The notes beneath the pieces are model-generated. The model was not told where the DNA came from, ran no database searches, and saw only the letters and a list, made by a program, of their open reading frames with translations. The translations under genes were made by a program, and so were the position numbers. A DNA stretch of 64,000 bases from Trichomonas tenax (Eukaryota; Parabasalia; Trichomonadida; Trichomonadidae), in assembly GCA_023091735.1 (NCBI GenBank), contig JALKBU010000080.1, positions 27,177-91,176 on the forward strand. Direction: 5' to 3'. The number at the start of each line of letters is the position of its first letter. The first letter of the stretch is position 1. Shown here piece by piece: positions 19,738 through 31,073 of this stretch.

Positions 19738-22700
19738 ATGAAGAACGTTTTTTATATTAAAAAAATGACGACGCAGGGACTGGAAAACCTCATCCAGGAC
19801 CCAGACGTCTTTGCACTCGGCATTGATTCGGGACCCATCAAAGAGGTTCTCGTAGAAATTGCCCAAAGAGTCGATTCTTTGCAGATGAAAATATCAAAAC
19901 AAACAAATCCGCAGAACACTTTCGATAACGACGAAATACGCGATATAAACATTCGCTTAAATGAACTTTCCAAGAGTCAAAGTCAACAAAGTAACGATTT
20001 TTCTACAGAAGTTAAAGAAATGAAGGAATTTTTCAATTTCCAGATCAGAGACTTACGTGATTACATTGATAAATCTGAAAAACAAATTAACGAGCGTATT
20101 TCTATTATACAAATTCCACCACCAGTCGTTCCACAAAACATAACTCAACAATCTCCAACAAAAACACCAGAGCCTGTTGTACAATATGTACCGCAGACTA
20201 TCGTTCAACAAGCTTCGTCTGGCGATGATGGTGTTCAAGTTAAAAAATTAACATATGACGTTCAAACATTAAAAGAGAGAATTGATTCATTGATTTCAGC
20301 AATTAATGTTCTCAAGGAAGAGAGAACAGCTCAACCAATACACATTGGCCAAATTCCAGACGAATATTTCCCAGATTCAAACGAAAACAAATCAAAACTC
20401 CAAGGTATCAAAAATGAAGAACAAATGATTCCAACATCAAGCGATTTAATTCTTACACCAATTAAACCAGCAGATGACAAACCAGCAGCAGCACCACCAA
20501 GACAAGAAATAAGCGATGTTCCACAACAAGCAACAGAAGATCCAAACATCACTGATTTATATGCTAAATTATCAAGTTTATCACACGAAGTTATGACAAA
20601 TAGAAATAAAATATCCGCGATAACAAAGACAACAAACAAGATCATCGTGGAAGTAGAAAATCAGCATCAAGATGTCATCAAAGTGCAGCATTCAAGCACA
20701 TCGATGACGGAAAACATCGATAAGATGCATCAAAGAATTGCTGAATTAAACTTCGAAACAGATAAGAAGACATCGAACTTGAGAGCAATATTGGATGATT
20801 TAACGACAAAGATAGACAAACAGGCAGATGATATGAGAGTCTTGCAAGGATTAGAGAAGCAAGAAACAATCAATTTGCCAGATTTCGACAAACTCTTTAA
20901 TGACATGAAAAGCAATGTCCAAGAAGTCATTAATGAGAATGACACTAATTATAGAAAGCAGTTCAATTACGTGAAGGCTGAAATATCAAATCTTAGGTCA
21001 GCACTCAAAGCTATCCAGCCAAAGATTGCCGATATCAAGGATACGTCACCACCTCCAGAGCTCGCAACACCTCCTGTAATCAAATCAGTGGAAATACCTG
21101 AGATTAAGGAACCAGAGCCCGAACCGGAAACAGAACCTGAGCCAGAGCCAAAATCTCCAAAGGAGGCACCAACATTCTCAACAGCTCCTCCTGTCATACA
21201 AGTTGAAGAGGAAGAATTAGCGCCAGAAATTGTTGAAACACCTGTTAGATCATCTGTTCCAAAACGCAAGGTTTATTACAACGCTGAGATTCAAACAGAC
21301 ACAGCAGAGATTGGTGAGATTCCCGTTGAACGTGTTTCATTCGGAACACCAGTAATCATGAATATGCCAAACATCATTCAGACACAGTTCATTGTCAACA
21401 GAGCTCCTGCGCCAGTTACATATCGACGTCCATTCATTCGCTCTAACTCTGTCAAATTGGTAACAGTTAGAACTAACACACCTAAGTTCCACGAAGGCGA
21501 CACAGCACCTCTCAAGGCAAACAAAGGCAGTGCAGAAGTTGTTTCGGTCACTCAACCAGTTCAACTTGAAATTCCTGATAGTGTTGAGACAGAAAACGTT
21601 GCTGTTTCACCAATTCCACAGCCGCCATCCAGACACAGTGCATCTGTTACACCTCGTGTTAAATTTGAGAATCAGAGCACTGTTCCTCGCGAGAAGGAAG
21701 AGAAGTTTATTGATTACGTCGATACAGAAATCCAGACAGATATTTCTATTTATTCAAGCATGGGAACAACGCCAATACAGTCTCGTCAATCTTCAGCATC
21801 AACAAGTGTCAGACAGATCGAAACAAGACAAGAACCTCCACCACAGTCAAAGCCTAAAGAAGAGCAATTGCCATTACCTAAGATCGACAGCACATCCGCA
21901 AATCCAGAAGAAATCAAGGTTGATAAAAGCTCTCAGAACCAGATCGAACCATTAAAGCCACCTGAAATGCCTAATTATAGTAACATGGATCACGCTGATA
22001 TGACATACATGGAGCAGTATGATACTCACGCAGAGAAGTACATCGAACCAAAGAAGTCAGGCAATGTTATAGGATTCAATCGCAGCAACAGTATCCAATA
22101 TCTTGTTCCTCGCAACGATCTCAAAATTCCTAACAACATGACAAAGTCGATGTCTATGGAGAGAATGCTCACAGTCAATATTATGGGCTCAACACAGAAC
22201 CAAGCTCCAATTGTTATCAACGCTAATCCAGAAGGCGGCTTCACAAGAGAGGACCAGGAAGAATTAATCAAGAGATTGACTGCTGCTTCTAATCCAAAGA
22301 GACTGGACAGATTCGAGCAATTGCTTGCACAGTATCACGATGAAATCGCTCAGATTGAGAGCAAAGTCGCAATGATGCCACTTGGCGCTGACAAGAAGAT
22401 CATGGATATCGAGCAAATCCTTAACAGATGGATCAGCAACGTCCAATTGATTCACCGCAAAGTTAATGAAATTGCTGAAATTGTCGCTGATGTTCCAAAG
22501 AAGAAGACAATGTTCGTTTCAATGGTCGAACAGAAGGAAGGTATGATTTCAATTCCACCTGCTCAGAAAATCGAAGTTCCAATCGACGCAAAGACAGAGT
22601 CAACAACATCAGCTGTCATGGAGCCAGAAATTGTCATCCAAATGAAGAAGCCAACCGGCTCTAACATGGGTGAAAAGAAGCGCTCTGAGATCAAACTTTC

Positions 22701-24726
22701 ATTCGCTAACAACGAGATGCTTAACCAAGCTCCAAAGATCGAATCAAAGCCGACATTCAATACAACATTCGAAATCGATGTCAGACCTGAAGATTCAATG
22801 ATTGGAAAAGCAACAATCTCCGAACAGTTTGCTAAATGCAATGAGCGTCTTGAAGCTTTGAGATTGGTCGTTACAAGATTTGAATCAGATCTTTATCACA
22901 TCGAGCATGAAGTTCAAGAGCTTAAGGCTGCTCAGCCAGACTCAGAGATGCTCAAACCAATTGTTGAACATCACTATCACCATGCAAGACATTCCAAGCA
23001 TTTATCGGAGTCTTCGAAGAAAGACATCAATTTTGATTCGCTTCCATCATCTGTTAAGAGCTCGGTAACAGAACTTCCAACTAAAGATGCTGAAGGAAAA
23101 CAAATTTCAGAAGATATCAAGGAAGAAGGTGAAGAAGAGGAAGAAAAGAAGGAGCAAGAGAAGAAGGAAGATATGGGAGAACGTCCACATTCACCAGAGA
23201 AGCCGAAGACACCGCAGAAGCTCGAACCTGCTGAGATATTAACAAGTGATGAAAAGAATATGCTTGTTTACAAGATCCAGTTCTCTCCAGCATTCTATGT
23301 CGAAGGGGCACAGCAAGAAACACAAAAGAGTCGCGAACAAAGTGTTGCTTCAATGGTTGCCGCTATCGATACAGAAAACATCACCATTCCGCGTTACGAT
23401 GAACAAATCAGAATCATGAGAGATGCTTTGGTCGATATGAGAACTAACATTCAGCTGTTGAGACAGAGAAACGATGATAGGTTCAACCAAATCCAGCAAA
23501 AGCAGATGGAAATGAACCAGAAAGGTGGCGACGCTGCTGACTCGGCATCACTGATGGCGCTGAAGAAGCAAGTCGACACTAAGTTCGATGATTTTGAAGG
23601 ACAGTTCAAGTTCCTTAGACAGGAAATGTACGAATTCATGAAAGACAGACCAGAGAGAATTATCGAAAAAGTCACAGAAGTCGTCATGAAGAAAGATGAC
23701 GAAAAGAAGGAGAAACCAACTAAACAGCGTCCGAAGAAGGAGAAAAAAGAAAAGGCACCACCTCCACCACCTCCTCCGGAGCTCGATGTCGACTTCTCCA
23801 TCAAGAAGACAAAGAAGCTTATTGGTGCAATCGAATCTCCGCGTGTCTTCAAAGTTAATCACCTTGAAACACTCAGTTCACCAGATGATTCATCAGAGGA
23901 GTCTGAAGTCATTGTTGATGAAGATAGCAAACCAGTTAACATTGGTGGATCAAGAAGATCATCGTTCAGGCCTAAGCAATCAAGTGACAACGATCTCGGA
24001 TTGAGCTCTGATGATGATATCACGTCAAGTGATATGCCAATACGTGATGATTCAAAGGATCAATCATCTCATTCAGAAAACGCTTCATCAAAGAAGGAGG
24101 AAGGCCATATTGTTCCTCAACTGATTGACGAAGTGTCTGTTTACAATGCACTTCCAAAGAGTGACTACACAGATAAACTCGTTCCAATGATGATGAAGAT
24201 GCGTGATGAGTTGAAGTCATATATTGATAGAGTTCAATCTCGCGAATACAAACTCGAGAAAGTCGTCAAAGACAAATGCAACAAAGATTATGTCGAATCA
24301 TTCTTCAGAAAGATGCGTGTTATTATTCAAGCAACGCACGAGAAAGTCAAGACTGTTGTCGATGCACTTCCTGAAAGAATCACTCGTACAGACCTTGAAG
24401 AGAGGCTCATGAACCTCACTCCAAGTGTCGAAAAAGAAGCCTATGCTGCCCAAGGAAACACAGCATATTCAAGATGCTTGTTCTGTGGCTCAAAACTTCC
24501 GCCTGGTCGTACAGATCTTGGCAATCCTGAAGCAAATGGAGGAAAGCCAATTCCTCCTCGTTCTAATATCGTCAATTCAGAAAAAGGAGTTGTTTATAAA
24601 GGAAGACAATCAGTTGGTTCAATACCTACAAACGCACCATTACCACCAATAGGAATGAAACCGAAATCACCAAGTTCTCAATCAGTCAATGAAGATGCAA
24701 CAGCAGGATTCCTGCCGAAAATGTAA
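19738..24726 (+). CDS. Giant coiled-coil protein, QRICH2/DUF4795-like C-terminus
   Basis: A 1662-residue protein; the ATG at 19738 is used, and a second in-frame ATG lies nine codons on. Helical coiled-coil blocks alternate with disordered Pro/Glu/Ser-rich linkers. There are acidic EPEPEPETEPEPEPK-type repeats near residue 465, a Lys/Glu block with PPPPPPP near 1345, and repeated IQTD peptides. The last coiled coil (about 1480-1575) runs into YSRCLFCGSKLPPGR near 1577-1591. This resembles the end of the DUF4795 domain (coiled coil followed by a CLxC motif) of QRICH2, a sperm-flagellum protein. A flagellar/axonemal role is inferred from that similarity and from the lifestyle. Reversed and shifted frames inside it give many shadow ORFs. 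No membrane segment is seen. Confidence 0.8.
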   Translation: MKNVFYIKKMTTQGLENLIQDPDVFALGIDSGPIKEVLVEIAQRVDSLQMKISKQTNPQNTFDNDEIRDINIRLNELSKSQSQQSNDFSTEVKEMKEFFNFQIRDLRDYIDKSEKQINERISIIQIPPPVVPQNITQQSPTKTPEPVVQYVPQTIVQQASSGDDGVQVKKLTYDVQTLKERIDSLISAINVLKEERTAQPIHIGQIPDEYFPDSNENKSKLQGIKNEEQMIPTSSDLILTPIKPADDKPAAAPPRQEISDVPQQATEDPNITDLYAKLSSLSHEVMTNRNKISAITKTTNKIIVEVENQHQDVIKVQHSSTSMTENIDKMHQRIAELNFETDKKTSNLRAILDDLTTKIDKQADDMRVLQGLEKQETINLPDFDKLFNDMKSNVQEVINENDTNYRKQFNYVKAEISNLRSALKAIQPKIADIKDTSPPPELATPPVIKSVEIPEIKEPEPEPETEPEPEPKSPKEAPTFSTAPPVIQVEEEELAPEIVETPVRSSVPKRKVYYNAEIQTDTAEIGEIPVERVSFGTPVIMNMPNIIQTQFIVNRAPAPVTYRRPFIRSNSVKLVTVRTNTPKFHEGDTAPLKANKGSAEVVSVTQPVQLEIPDSVETENVAVSPIPQPPSRHSASVTPRVKFENQSTVPREKEEKFIDYVDTEIQTDISIYSSMGTTPIQSRQSSASTSVRQIETRQEPPPQSKPKEEQLPLPKIDSTSANPEEIKVDKSSQNQIEPLKPPEMPNYSNMDHADMTYMEQYDTHAEKYIEPKKSGNVIGFNRSNSIQYLVPRNDLKIPNNMTKSMSMERMLTVNIMGSTQNQAPIVINANPEGGFTREDQEELIKRLTAASNPKRLDRFEQLLAQYHDEIAQIESKVAMMPLGADKKIMDIEQILNRWISNVQLIHRKVNEIAEIVADVPKKKTMFVSMVEQKEGMISIPPAQKIEVPIDAKTESTTSAVMEPEIVIQMKKPTGSNMGEKKRSEIKLSFANNEMLNQAPKIESKPTFNTTFEIDVRPEDSMIGKATISEQFAKCNERLEALRLVVTRFESDLYHIEHEVQELKAAQPDSEMLKPIVEHHYHHARHSKHLSESSKKDINFDSLPSSVKSSVTELPTKDAEGKQISEDIKEEGEEEEEKKEQEKKEDMGERPHSPEKPKTPQKLEPAEILTSDEKNMLVYKIQFSPAFYVEGAQQETQKSREQSVASMVAAIDTENITIPRYDEQIRIMRDALVDMRTNIQLLRQRNDDRFNQIQQKQMEMNQKGGDAADSASLMALKKQVDTKFDDFEGQFKFLRQEMYEFMKDRPERIIEKVTEVVMKKDDEKKEKPTKQRPKKEKKEKAPPPPPPPELDVDFSIKKTKKLIGAIESPRVFKVNHLETLSSPDDSSEESEVIVDEDSKPVNIGGSRRSSFRPKQSSDNDLGLSSDDDITSSDMPIRDDSKDQSSHSENASSKKEEGHIVPQLIDEVSVYNALPKSDYTDKLVPMMMKMRDELKSYIDRVQSREYKLEKVVKDKCNKDYVESFFRKMRVIIQATHEKVKTVVDALPERITRTDLEERLMNLTPSVEKEAYAAQGNTAYSRCLFCGSKLPPGRTDLGNPEANGGKPIPPRSNIVNSEKGVVYKGRQSVGSIPTNAPLPPIGMKPKSPSSQSVNEDATAGFLPKM

Positions 24727-24793
24727 TTTTTTATATAATATTGTTATACATGAAAATAAAAAATGTTTTATATTTTCTTGATTAAAAATATTT

Positions 24794-27770
24794 TTAGACT
24801 GCGAACAAATCAGAATCATCAGAAAGGAAAACTTTTGGCTTCCTAAATTTGAGGTTTAATTTTGCAGCTACTGCGCAAATTGCAACCCAAGCAATAACAC
24901 CAATAACAGCTCCAATAATTGGACCCTTCTTTTCATTAGATTTGTTGATTTTAGAATCTTCTTCATTGTTTGTGTCTGATGCTGGAGCTGTTGGTTGATT
25001 GTTTTCTGAATCTGGTTTAATTGGCTCTGGAACATCAGGTTCAGGAACATCATAAGTTTGGCATTAGCAATGAATCCAGAGATCTTAACTTGTCCTGACT
25101 TAACAACCAATGAAAGAATGTGACGTGACTTTGGCTGAAGATTTGGAATGTAGTAAAGAACGCTCTGATAATAGTTGTTTGTGACCATTGATTTTGCTTC
25201 TTCTGGGAATACGAATTGCGTGTTCATTGCACCGTGAAGTTTTCCATCAAGATAAACTTTGAAAATTCCACCACCGAAGTTAAGATGGCGATCGCCAACG
25301 ATTGCATTGGAATTGCCTGTTTCATTGAGGTAAACGTTGCATGTGAGATTTGCATTCTGTTTGAGATGCTATCCTTTGCCGTTGTATTAAACACCTTCAT
25401 GAGAAAGTTTTCCATTTCCTTGGAGTTTGAACTTTGTGTGTGTTGTTGGAATGGTGTTATTTGTTGTTCCAGCGTTTCTCAAAACAGGCTGAATTTCAAC
25501 GATCTATGACTTGTTTCCGAGTGTGTTGCTGTGAATGATCAAATCGACCTTTCTGCAGTGATATGCTGTGTCAAAGTCAATTGTTTCCTGTGTTCTTGTA
25601 TTAAACATTCCATTGTAGAAAGTCTCTCCATCACATGTCAATGAAATGTTGGAATTCATCTGCTTATCTGGAACTGGGAGATAAAATCTATCGAATGAAA
25701 TTGCATCAACGAAATCGATGTTATAAACTATTGGCAATGGACTAGTGACGACTGTTTGATGGATGGAATGAACATAATCTATGAGTAACTCGGAAATGAT
25801 GGCATTGCTATTCTGTGGAGTGAAGTTTCCTGTAATCTTGAATCTACGATGATTGTATCTGATTCTTCTCGTTTCGACGTAATGTCCAAGTGTTGGATCA
25901 TTCTCGATTTGTGGTTCAAATGGCATTAAGTCTTTATCATCATCTTTGGCGTTAATGGGTCTTGTCATGCTATCGCTGATTCCTCTAACATTATCATTTT
26001 GGTTGTGGATATATGCAACGCCTCCTCTTCCTTTACCATGGGCGTTCTTGACAATGAATCTGAAGTAATAACTTTTTCCTTTTGTAAGATTGATGTATTT
26101 GTTGTTTTGGTTCTTATTCCATTGTGTTTCCCATCTTTCGAGGTTTGCATAAAGATATGGAGCGTCTTGTTCTCTGTAGCCTGTTAATGGTTTCTTGGAG
26201 AAATAGAATAAGCACTCTTCATCATGAATGAAAATTAACTTGTGTGGAGCTGTTCTTTCAGGATAGAACAAACTTTCTGCCATTGAAACCCATGGAACGT
26301 TTCTAGAACCAGGATCTGGGATATTCATCCTTGATCCCAAATGGAAATATGCTGCTGATTTATTGTTGAGAAGTTGCTGATAGACATCAAAAATATTTGC
26401 GTTCTTTGGAAGTTTGTAAGTGTGGACTCCATGGCCTTGGAAAATCTGCTTAATCCTGACAATGCAAGTTATAATATCGCCATTAACAACATCTCTGAAG
26501 TTAACATAGAACTTGTCGAGAATATTGATGTCATCCGGTGGATTGTAAACATAAATTCCATTTTCAACATATTGGAACGTTCCTTGGCCGCCTGTAACAT
26601 TGACGAATACAAAATCATGGCATCCTCTGGCAGTTCTCATGTACTTGATGAAATCGAATGTGTATGGTTTTGTCTGCATGGAATTCTGAATGACTTTGCA
26701 CTTTCGAATTCATTTCCATCCATGACATAACCAGTTTGATAAAGCGAAGCCAATGGATCCAATTCTTTGAATCCGAACGAATCAATGATTTCATGGACCG
26801 CTGGGGAAATGTCATTATCATAGTTCAAGTATCTTGATCTGTTGAATGTCTTATAATAAGGTCTTACATCTCTCTTAGAAAGCTTACAGATGTGAAGAAT
26901 GAATTCACCATGACATCTGTATGTTTCTCTTGCATAGCTTGTTCTATCAATGTGCACCTTGAGAATCTTTCTCCAAAGATCGTGGCCGAACCGATAGAGA
27001 TAGTTCGCAGAGAACAAAAGAAGGTCCTTGTTGTAGATTGTGTGGTACTGATGTGTTTTGTCATTCCATCCCATATGGATGACATTGAAGTTTCCATTGA
27101 TGTCAATCTTTCTTGTCGCATCCATTTCACACATCTTCGAATATGAGATCAAGTTCAGAACGTTGTTTGTGACTTCGTCATGCCATCCAACGCCCCAATA
27201 GTACTGAAAGTGATGCCCATATTTGTGAACTTGTTCCCAGCAGCCCCATTTGGCTGAGGTTTCGTAGTCGATAAAGCCACTATACCAATCTGGAGGCTCC
27301 TGGATATAATTCGCGCCAACAATGGCAACAGCTGCACCTGCTGGAACATAGTGATCAAGGTTGATCTCCATTGGTGTGTTAACGCGTCCATCACGACGAC
27401 GTGGGTAATAAGTGACTTCATTAACAGAATACAAAACTCGACTGACTCCATGCCAAAATGCCATCGCGTCATTGAGCTTTACACCTTTGTGGGCATTAAC
27501 ACTTGGCAAAGTGATGACAGCTGCACCTGTGTCAAGGACCATTAACGGATCCGGAAGTTTTGATAATTCGTTTTCCGATTCTTCATCGGTGGTGACACCA
27601 TACTTGAAATATGGCATTCTGATGCCTCCTCTAATGTTTATATCAAGTCTCATGTTATAGGAATCAATTCATGTTTCAATCACAAGATTTCCACTATAAG
27701 GCCATCCAAATGTGTTGACTCTGTAATTTAAGGCAAAGTCACAGCCAATGCGCTTAATTCTTTGTCCCAA
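24794..27770 (-). pseudogene. M60-like (enhancin-family) metallopeptidase, inactivated
   Basis: Fragments in several frames assemble into one decayed gene. The N-terminal frame (to about 26640, open upstream to 27770 with a TGA near 27667) has the M60 gluzincin region: VHKYGHHFQYYWG, then HDEVTNNVL. The frame then shifts to 25504-26679 (C-terminal beta-rich region), shifts again through 25230-25500 with stops, and ends at 24794 with a transmembrane helix (IIGAVIGVIAWVAICAVA) and a short tail. M60-like proteases of mucosal microbes cleave mucin-type glycoproteins and, in trichomonads, are type I surface proteins. Here the HEXXH glutamate is lysine (HKYGH, 27213-27227), the N-terminus with signal peptide is missing, and at least three frame breaks occur. 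Confidence 0.8.
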
Positions 27771-28065
27771 TTAATGCTACAAATATAATTTATTTCGGTA
27801 ATAATTTAAGTTTCTAAATGTAATTTATCATTAACAGACAAGAAAAAGATTATTTGAGAAATATTTCGCTTCTGATTTGATTATAACTTCTAGGCATTGA
27901 GTTATATAAAGCAATTGGAGCTGTGAAAAGATGATTTAAAACTCCAGTTCCGTGATCGAACCAATTTTTATAACCAGAGATTTTTTAGGAAAAAAATTCT
28001 ATCTTAAAATTGTGTGACGGATTTGGTCTATGTTGGATATAAAGGAGCGATTTTCAATAAAATTT

Positions 28066-28072
28066 TCATTAT
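28066..28072 (+). promoter_or_regulatory. Initiator element (TCATTAT)
   Basis: TCATTAT lies 14 bases upstream of the ATG at 28087 and matches the trichomonad Inr. It favours 28087 over the upstream in-frame ATG at 28030, which would lie before the transcription start. Confidence 0.6.
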
Positions 28073-28086
28073 CCTATTTTTGGTCG

Positions 28087-30996
28087 ATGGATCCATACGA
28101 ATTGTTGCCTCTCCTCGATCAACAGGGTGCTGAAATCATAGAAAATGGTGAAAAGTATTATAGGCCATCGTTCCCTTTGAATATAACGATTGATTCGTTT
28201 GTTGAATTATTTTCAATTGCTATTAACACATTTAATCCACAAATTCTCACTGGATTTTGCTACAGCTTATCACCTTATATATCGAAACACAATGTTTTAT
28301 TCAATAAAAAGCAAATAAACGAGATATGGAATCAATTTAGCGAGTTATTACCAAATGTACTCCAAAATCCTACTTTTTCTGGATTTTTGGAGGGAATTTC
28401 GTTGTTTGCAATCTATTATGGAAAAGATTCGAATCAATTTTTCAAAAATCTCGGCCGAAATGGCGATAAATACTATACTCAAGCGGCTCAAATCATTTCA
28501 AATGTGTATCAATATATTCCCAATGATTTCTTTAAGTATAATACTGTATTTTTATGCAATTTATTCCAACAAGACTTATCTTCGTTAACAGAGATCCAAC
28601 AATTAGCATTAGTACGTATAATAGAGTTATTTGATTTCGAAAAGATCACTCCAGAGATCCAAGAACCATTTTTAAACGCTTTTTGGAAATTATTATTCGC
28701 AATTAATGAGAAACATCCATACATGACTGTGAAATTTGTAACTGCTCTTAATTCTCTCAAAGATTCACATCAAGAATTATTCAACAAAGAAAATAAAGTT
28801 TTATCTGAAATATTCGAACATCAAGACGCCCATTCCTATGGTGAATTGCTAGAAAAGCTTTCATACATTTTGTCATTTACTCCGTTCTTCTGTTACACGG
28901 ATTTAGAATATCTTTTCCACATTTTAATTTCCTACGAATCAACATTCATTGGAGAAACGCAAACAATTCACGAAAAGAGCCTTCAAGCACTTGATTCCGT
29001 TTCTGGCATTTTCACGCATATGCAACTGAAGCACTTGATTCATATTCTCAAAGAAGAGCTCCAATCCATTAATTATCCAGGAAGTCTCGTGATTTGGAGT
29101 GTTCTCGAGTTCTTTTATCGCAACTATGAAGAAAATAGTTTCAATGAATTCTTTGATGCGGTTAAAGCAGGATTTGCTGATAACTATCCTCTCAAGCAAG
29201 CTTTGTATTATGCATTGCGTAAGTCAGCTGAAGGATTAACTCATAAGAATGAAGAATTCATCAGTTCCATTATTCCTTCGATTGTTGAATCTTTGACTAT
29301 TAATTACGGAGATTATGGAATTCAGGCAATGAAATTGCTGATTGAACTTCTTGATATTGGAATTTTCGAAGCAAGACTTTGTTTATGGAAAATCATCGAT
29401 GCAAGTTTATCAATTGCACAAATCAATATTCCTTCATATTTCGAGTATATACAACATGTTTCACTCAGTATTCATGACCCTGATGAGCCTGATGTCTCAA
29501 CAATCGCTAATTACTTGTTTGGAATTGCTCAAACAACAGGTTTAGATCCAGAACTGAGAATTAATGCAATCGAGAAAATATCCGATATCATTGATCAATA
29601 CGAAAATGTTTTAGTTGAAGGAAGACTCAAGATTGTTCCAATTATCTGCGAACTTATTGACAACAACAAGATGTATTATGCTGCAAAAGTTGCTCTTGAT
29701 TATTTAGAATATGATAATGATAATTTAGTTCAAAAATCATTACTTAAAATCATTGAAGACAAAGAAAGTGCTTTTAGAACAAAGTTCGCTGTTGCTTATG
29801 CAAGATTATGCGTTGAGAAAAACATTGATTCATATCCTTTCGATATCATTGATGAAATGCTTATATCACATGATGACTGTGTTTATCGCAGAGGAATCAA
29901 AATTGCTGCAATTCTACACAAAGTTATTCCGTCAGAGAAACTTATTTCTATCTATAACCAAATTGTTGAATATGTTAAAAAGTCTGAAAACAGGCATCTC
30001 GTTAATAACGCATTCGTTATTCTTAAGACTGTTATTGATAAGGTCCAAGATCCAAACAAGCCAATCAATGAACTAATTTACTGTGGTTTGCAGGGAAGAT
30101 TGGCAATATTCGGACAAAATCTTCCATTTGGATTTTCATCGGAGAAATTCTCAATGTACAGCGCATTTTCGCACTTTGTTGATCGCTTCCCAGGAAAGTC
30201 TCAGCATCTTGTTCAGACTCTGATAATGTGGATTCCTTTAGTTCCCAACAATATATTACCGCAGCTTGTTAAACCTCTTCAAATCGCTCTCGATAAAGAA
30301 ATAATTGAAGAATATTATTCCGACAAACTCTTTGATATGATTTTAGACAGAATATCGGAGAGCAAGTATGGACATCAAGATATTATTAATTCCATTGAAC
30401 TTGCAATTGATCTTGTTGATAGATTCATTAATCTTCCTCTAATGTCATTACTTGCAACATTAGAAGATATATGGGACAACTATAAACACGATATCAATAC
30501 AATTTCATTCCTTGGACCTGCTTTTCTCGAAGTTCTTGTAAATAACAGCAATGAAATCAATCAGAGATCTGTCATTACTTCACAGATTGCAAAATCAGTT
30601 GTTTCAGAGGACTTCAACTATGATGGTCCAGAAATGGCGGATTTATTCATGCAACTTTATGACATTCAACCAAAATTCTGCAATCCAGATGGAGATCTTG
30701 CATTAGTTCTTACATACTACTTAACTCTTGATAACGAAGAACTAAAGAAGATGGGATTTGATGAAGAATTCTTGAACCAGATGTTTAAGACTCTCAAGCA
30801 AGATCTTGAAGATGATAAAACAATTGAACCACAGCTCCTGAAATATATGGATAGAAAGCTCGTTCGCATCACAAAGAGAATGCGAGAACTTCTTAAAGCC
30901 AATGAAAGACCAATTTTCATTCATGAAGAAGGTGATGAAGAACATCACTATCATGATGAGCATTGCTGCCATCATTGTAATCATCATCATCATTGA
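28087..30996 (+). CDS. Large HEAT-like protein with His-rich C-terminus
   Basis: Read from the ATG at 28087 (969 residues); the frame also contains an ATG at 28030, but an initiator lies between the two. The whole body is repeated amphipathic helix pairs, as in HEAT/ARM solenoids such as importin-beta-like karyopherins, although no importin N-terminal domain is recognisable. The protein ends in a histidine/cysteine cluster (EEHHYHDEHCCHHCNHHHH). That tail could bind Zn, Ni or Cu, or act as an intracellular metal sensor; this is inference. No membrane segment or signal is visible. The coding call is secure; 'nuclear transport receptor' is one option among several. Confidence 0.85.
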   Translation: MDPYELLPLLDQQGAEIIENGEKYYRPSFPLNITIDSFVELFSIAINTFNPQILTGFCYSLSPYISKHNVLFNKKQINEIWNQFSELLPNVLQNPTFSGFLEGISLFAIYYGKDSNQFFKNLGRNGDKYYTQAAQIISNVYQYIPNDFFKYNTVFLCNLFQQDLSSLTEIQQLALVRIIELFDFEKITPEIQEPFLNAFWKLLFAINEKHPYMTVKFVTALNSLKDSHQELFNKENKVLSEIFEHQDAHSYGELLEKLSYILSFTPFFCYTDLEYLFHILISYESTFIGETQTIHEKSLQALDSVSGIFTHMQLKHLIHILKEELQSINYPGSLVIWSVLEFFYRNYEENSFNEFFDAVKAGFADNYPLKQALYYALRKSAEGLTHKNEEFISSIIPSIVESLTINYGDYGIQAMKLLIELLDIGIFEARLCLWKIIDASLSIAQINIPSYFEYIQHVSLSIHDPDEPDVSTIANYLFGIAQTTGLDPELRINAIEKISDIIDQYENVLVEGRLKIVPIICELIDNNKMYYAAKVALDYLEYDNDNLVQKSLLKIIEDKESAFRTKFAVAYARLCVEKNIDSYPFDIIDEMLISHDDCVYRRGIKIAAILHKVIPSEKLISIYNQIVEYVKKSENRHLVNNAFVILKTVIDKVQDPNKPINELIYCGLQGRLAIFGQNLPFGFSSEKFSMYSAFSHFVDRFPGKSQHLVQTLIMWIPLVPNNILPQLVKPLQIALDKEIIEEYYSDKLFDMILDRISESKYGHQDIINSIELAIDLVDRFINLPLMSLLATLEDIWDNYKHDINTISFLGPAFLEVLVNNSNEINQRSVITSQIAKSVVSEDFNYDGPEMADLFMQLYDIQPKFCNPDGDLALVLTYYLTLDNEELKKMGFDEEFLNQMFKTLKQDLEDDKTIEPQLLKYMDRKLVRITKRMRELLKANERPIFIHEEGDEEHHYHDEHCCHHCNHHHH

Positions 30997-31073
30997 AATA
31001 TCAATAAAATTTGTTAGTTTTTTTTGCTTATTTGATTCTTATGTATAAACATTTATTGATTAAATAACAACAT

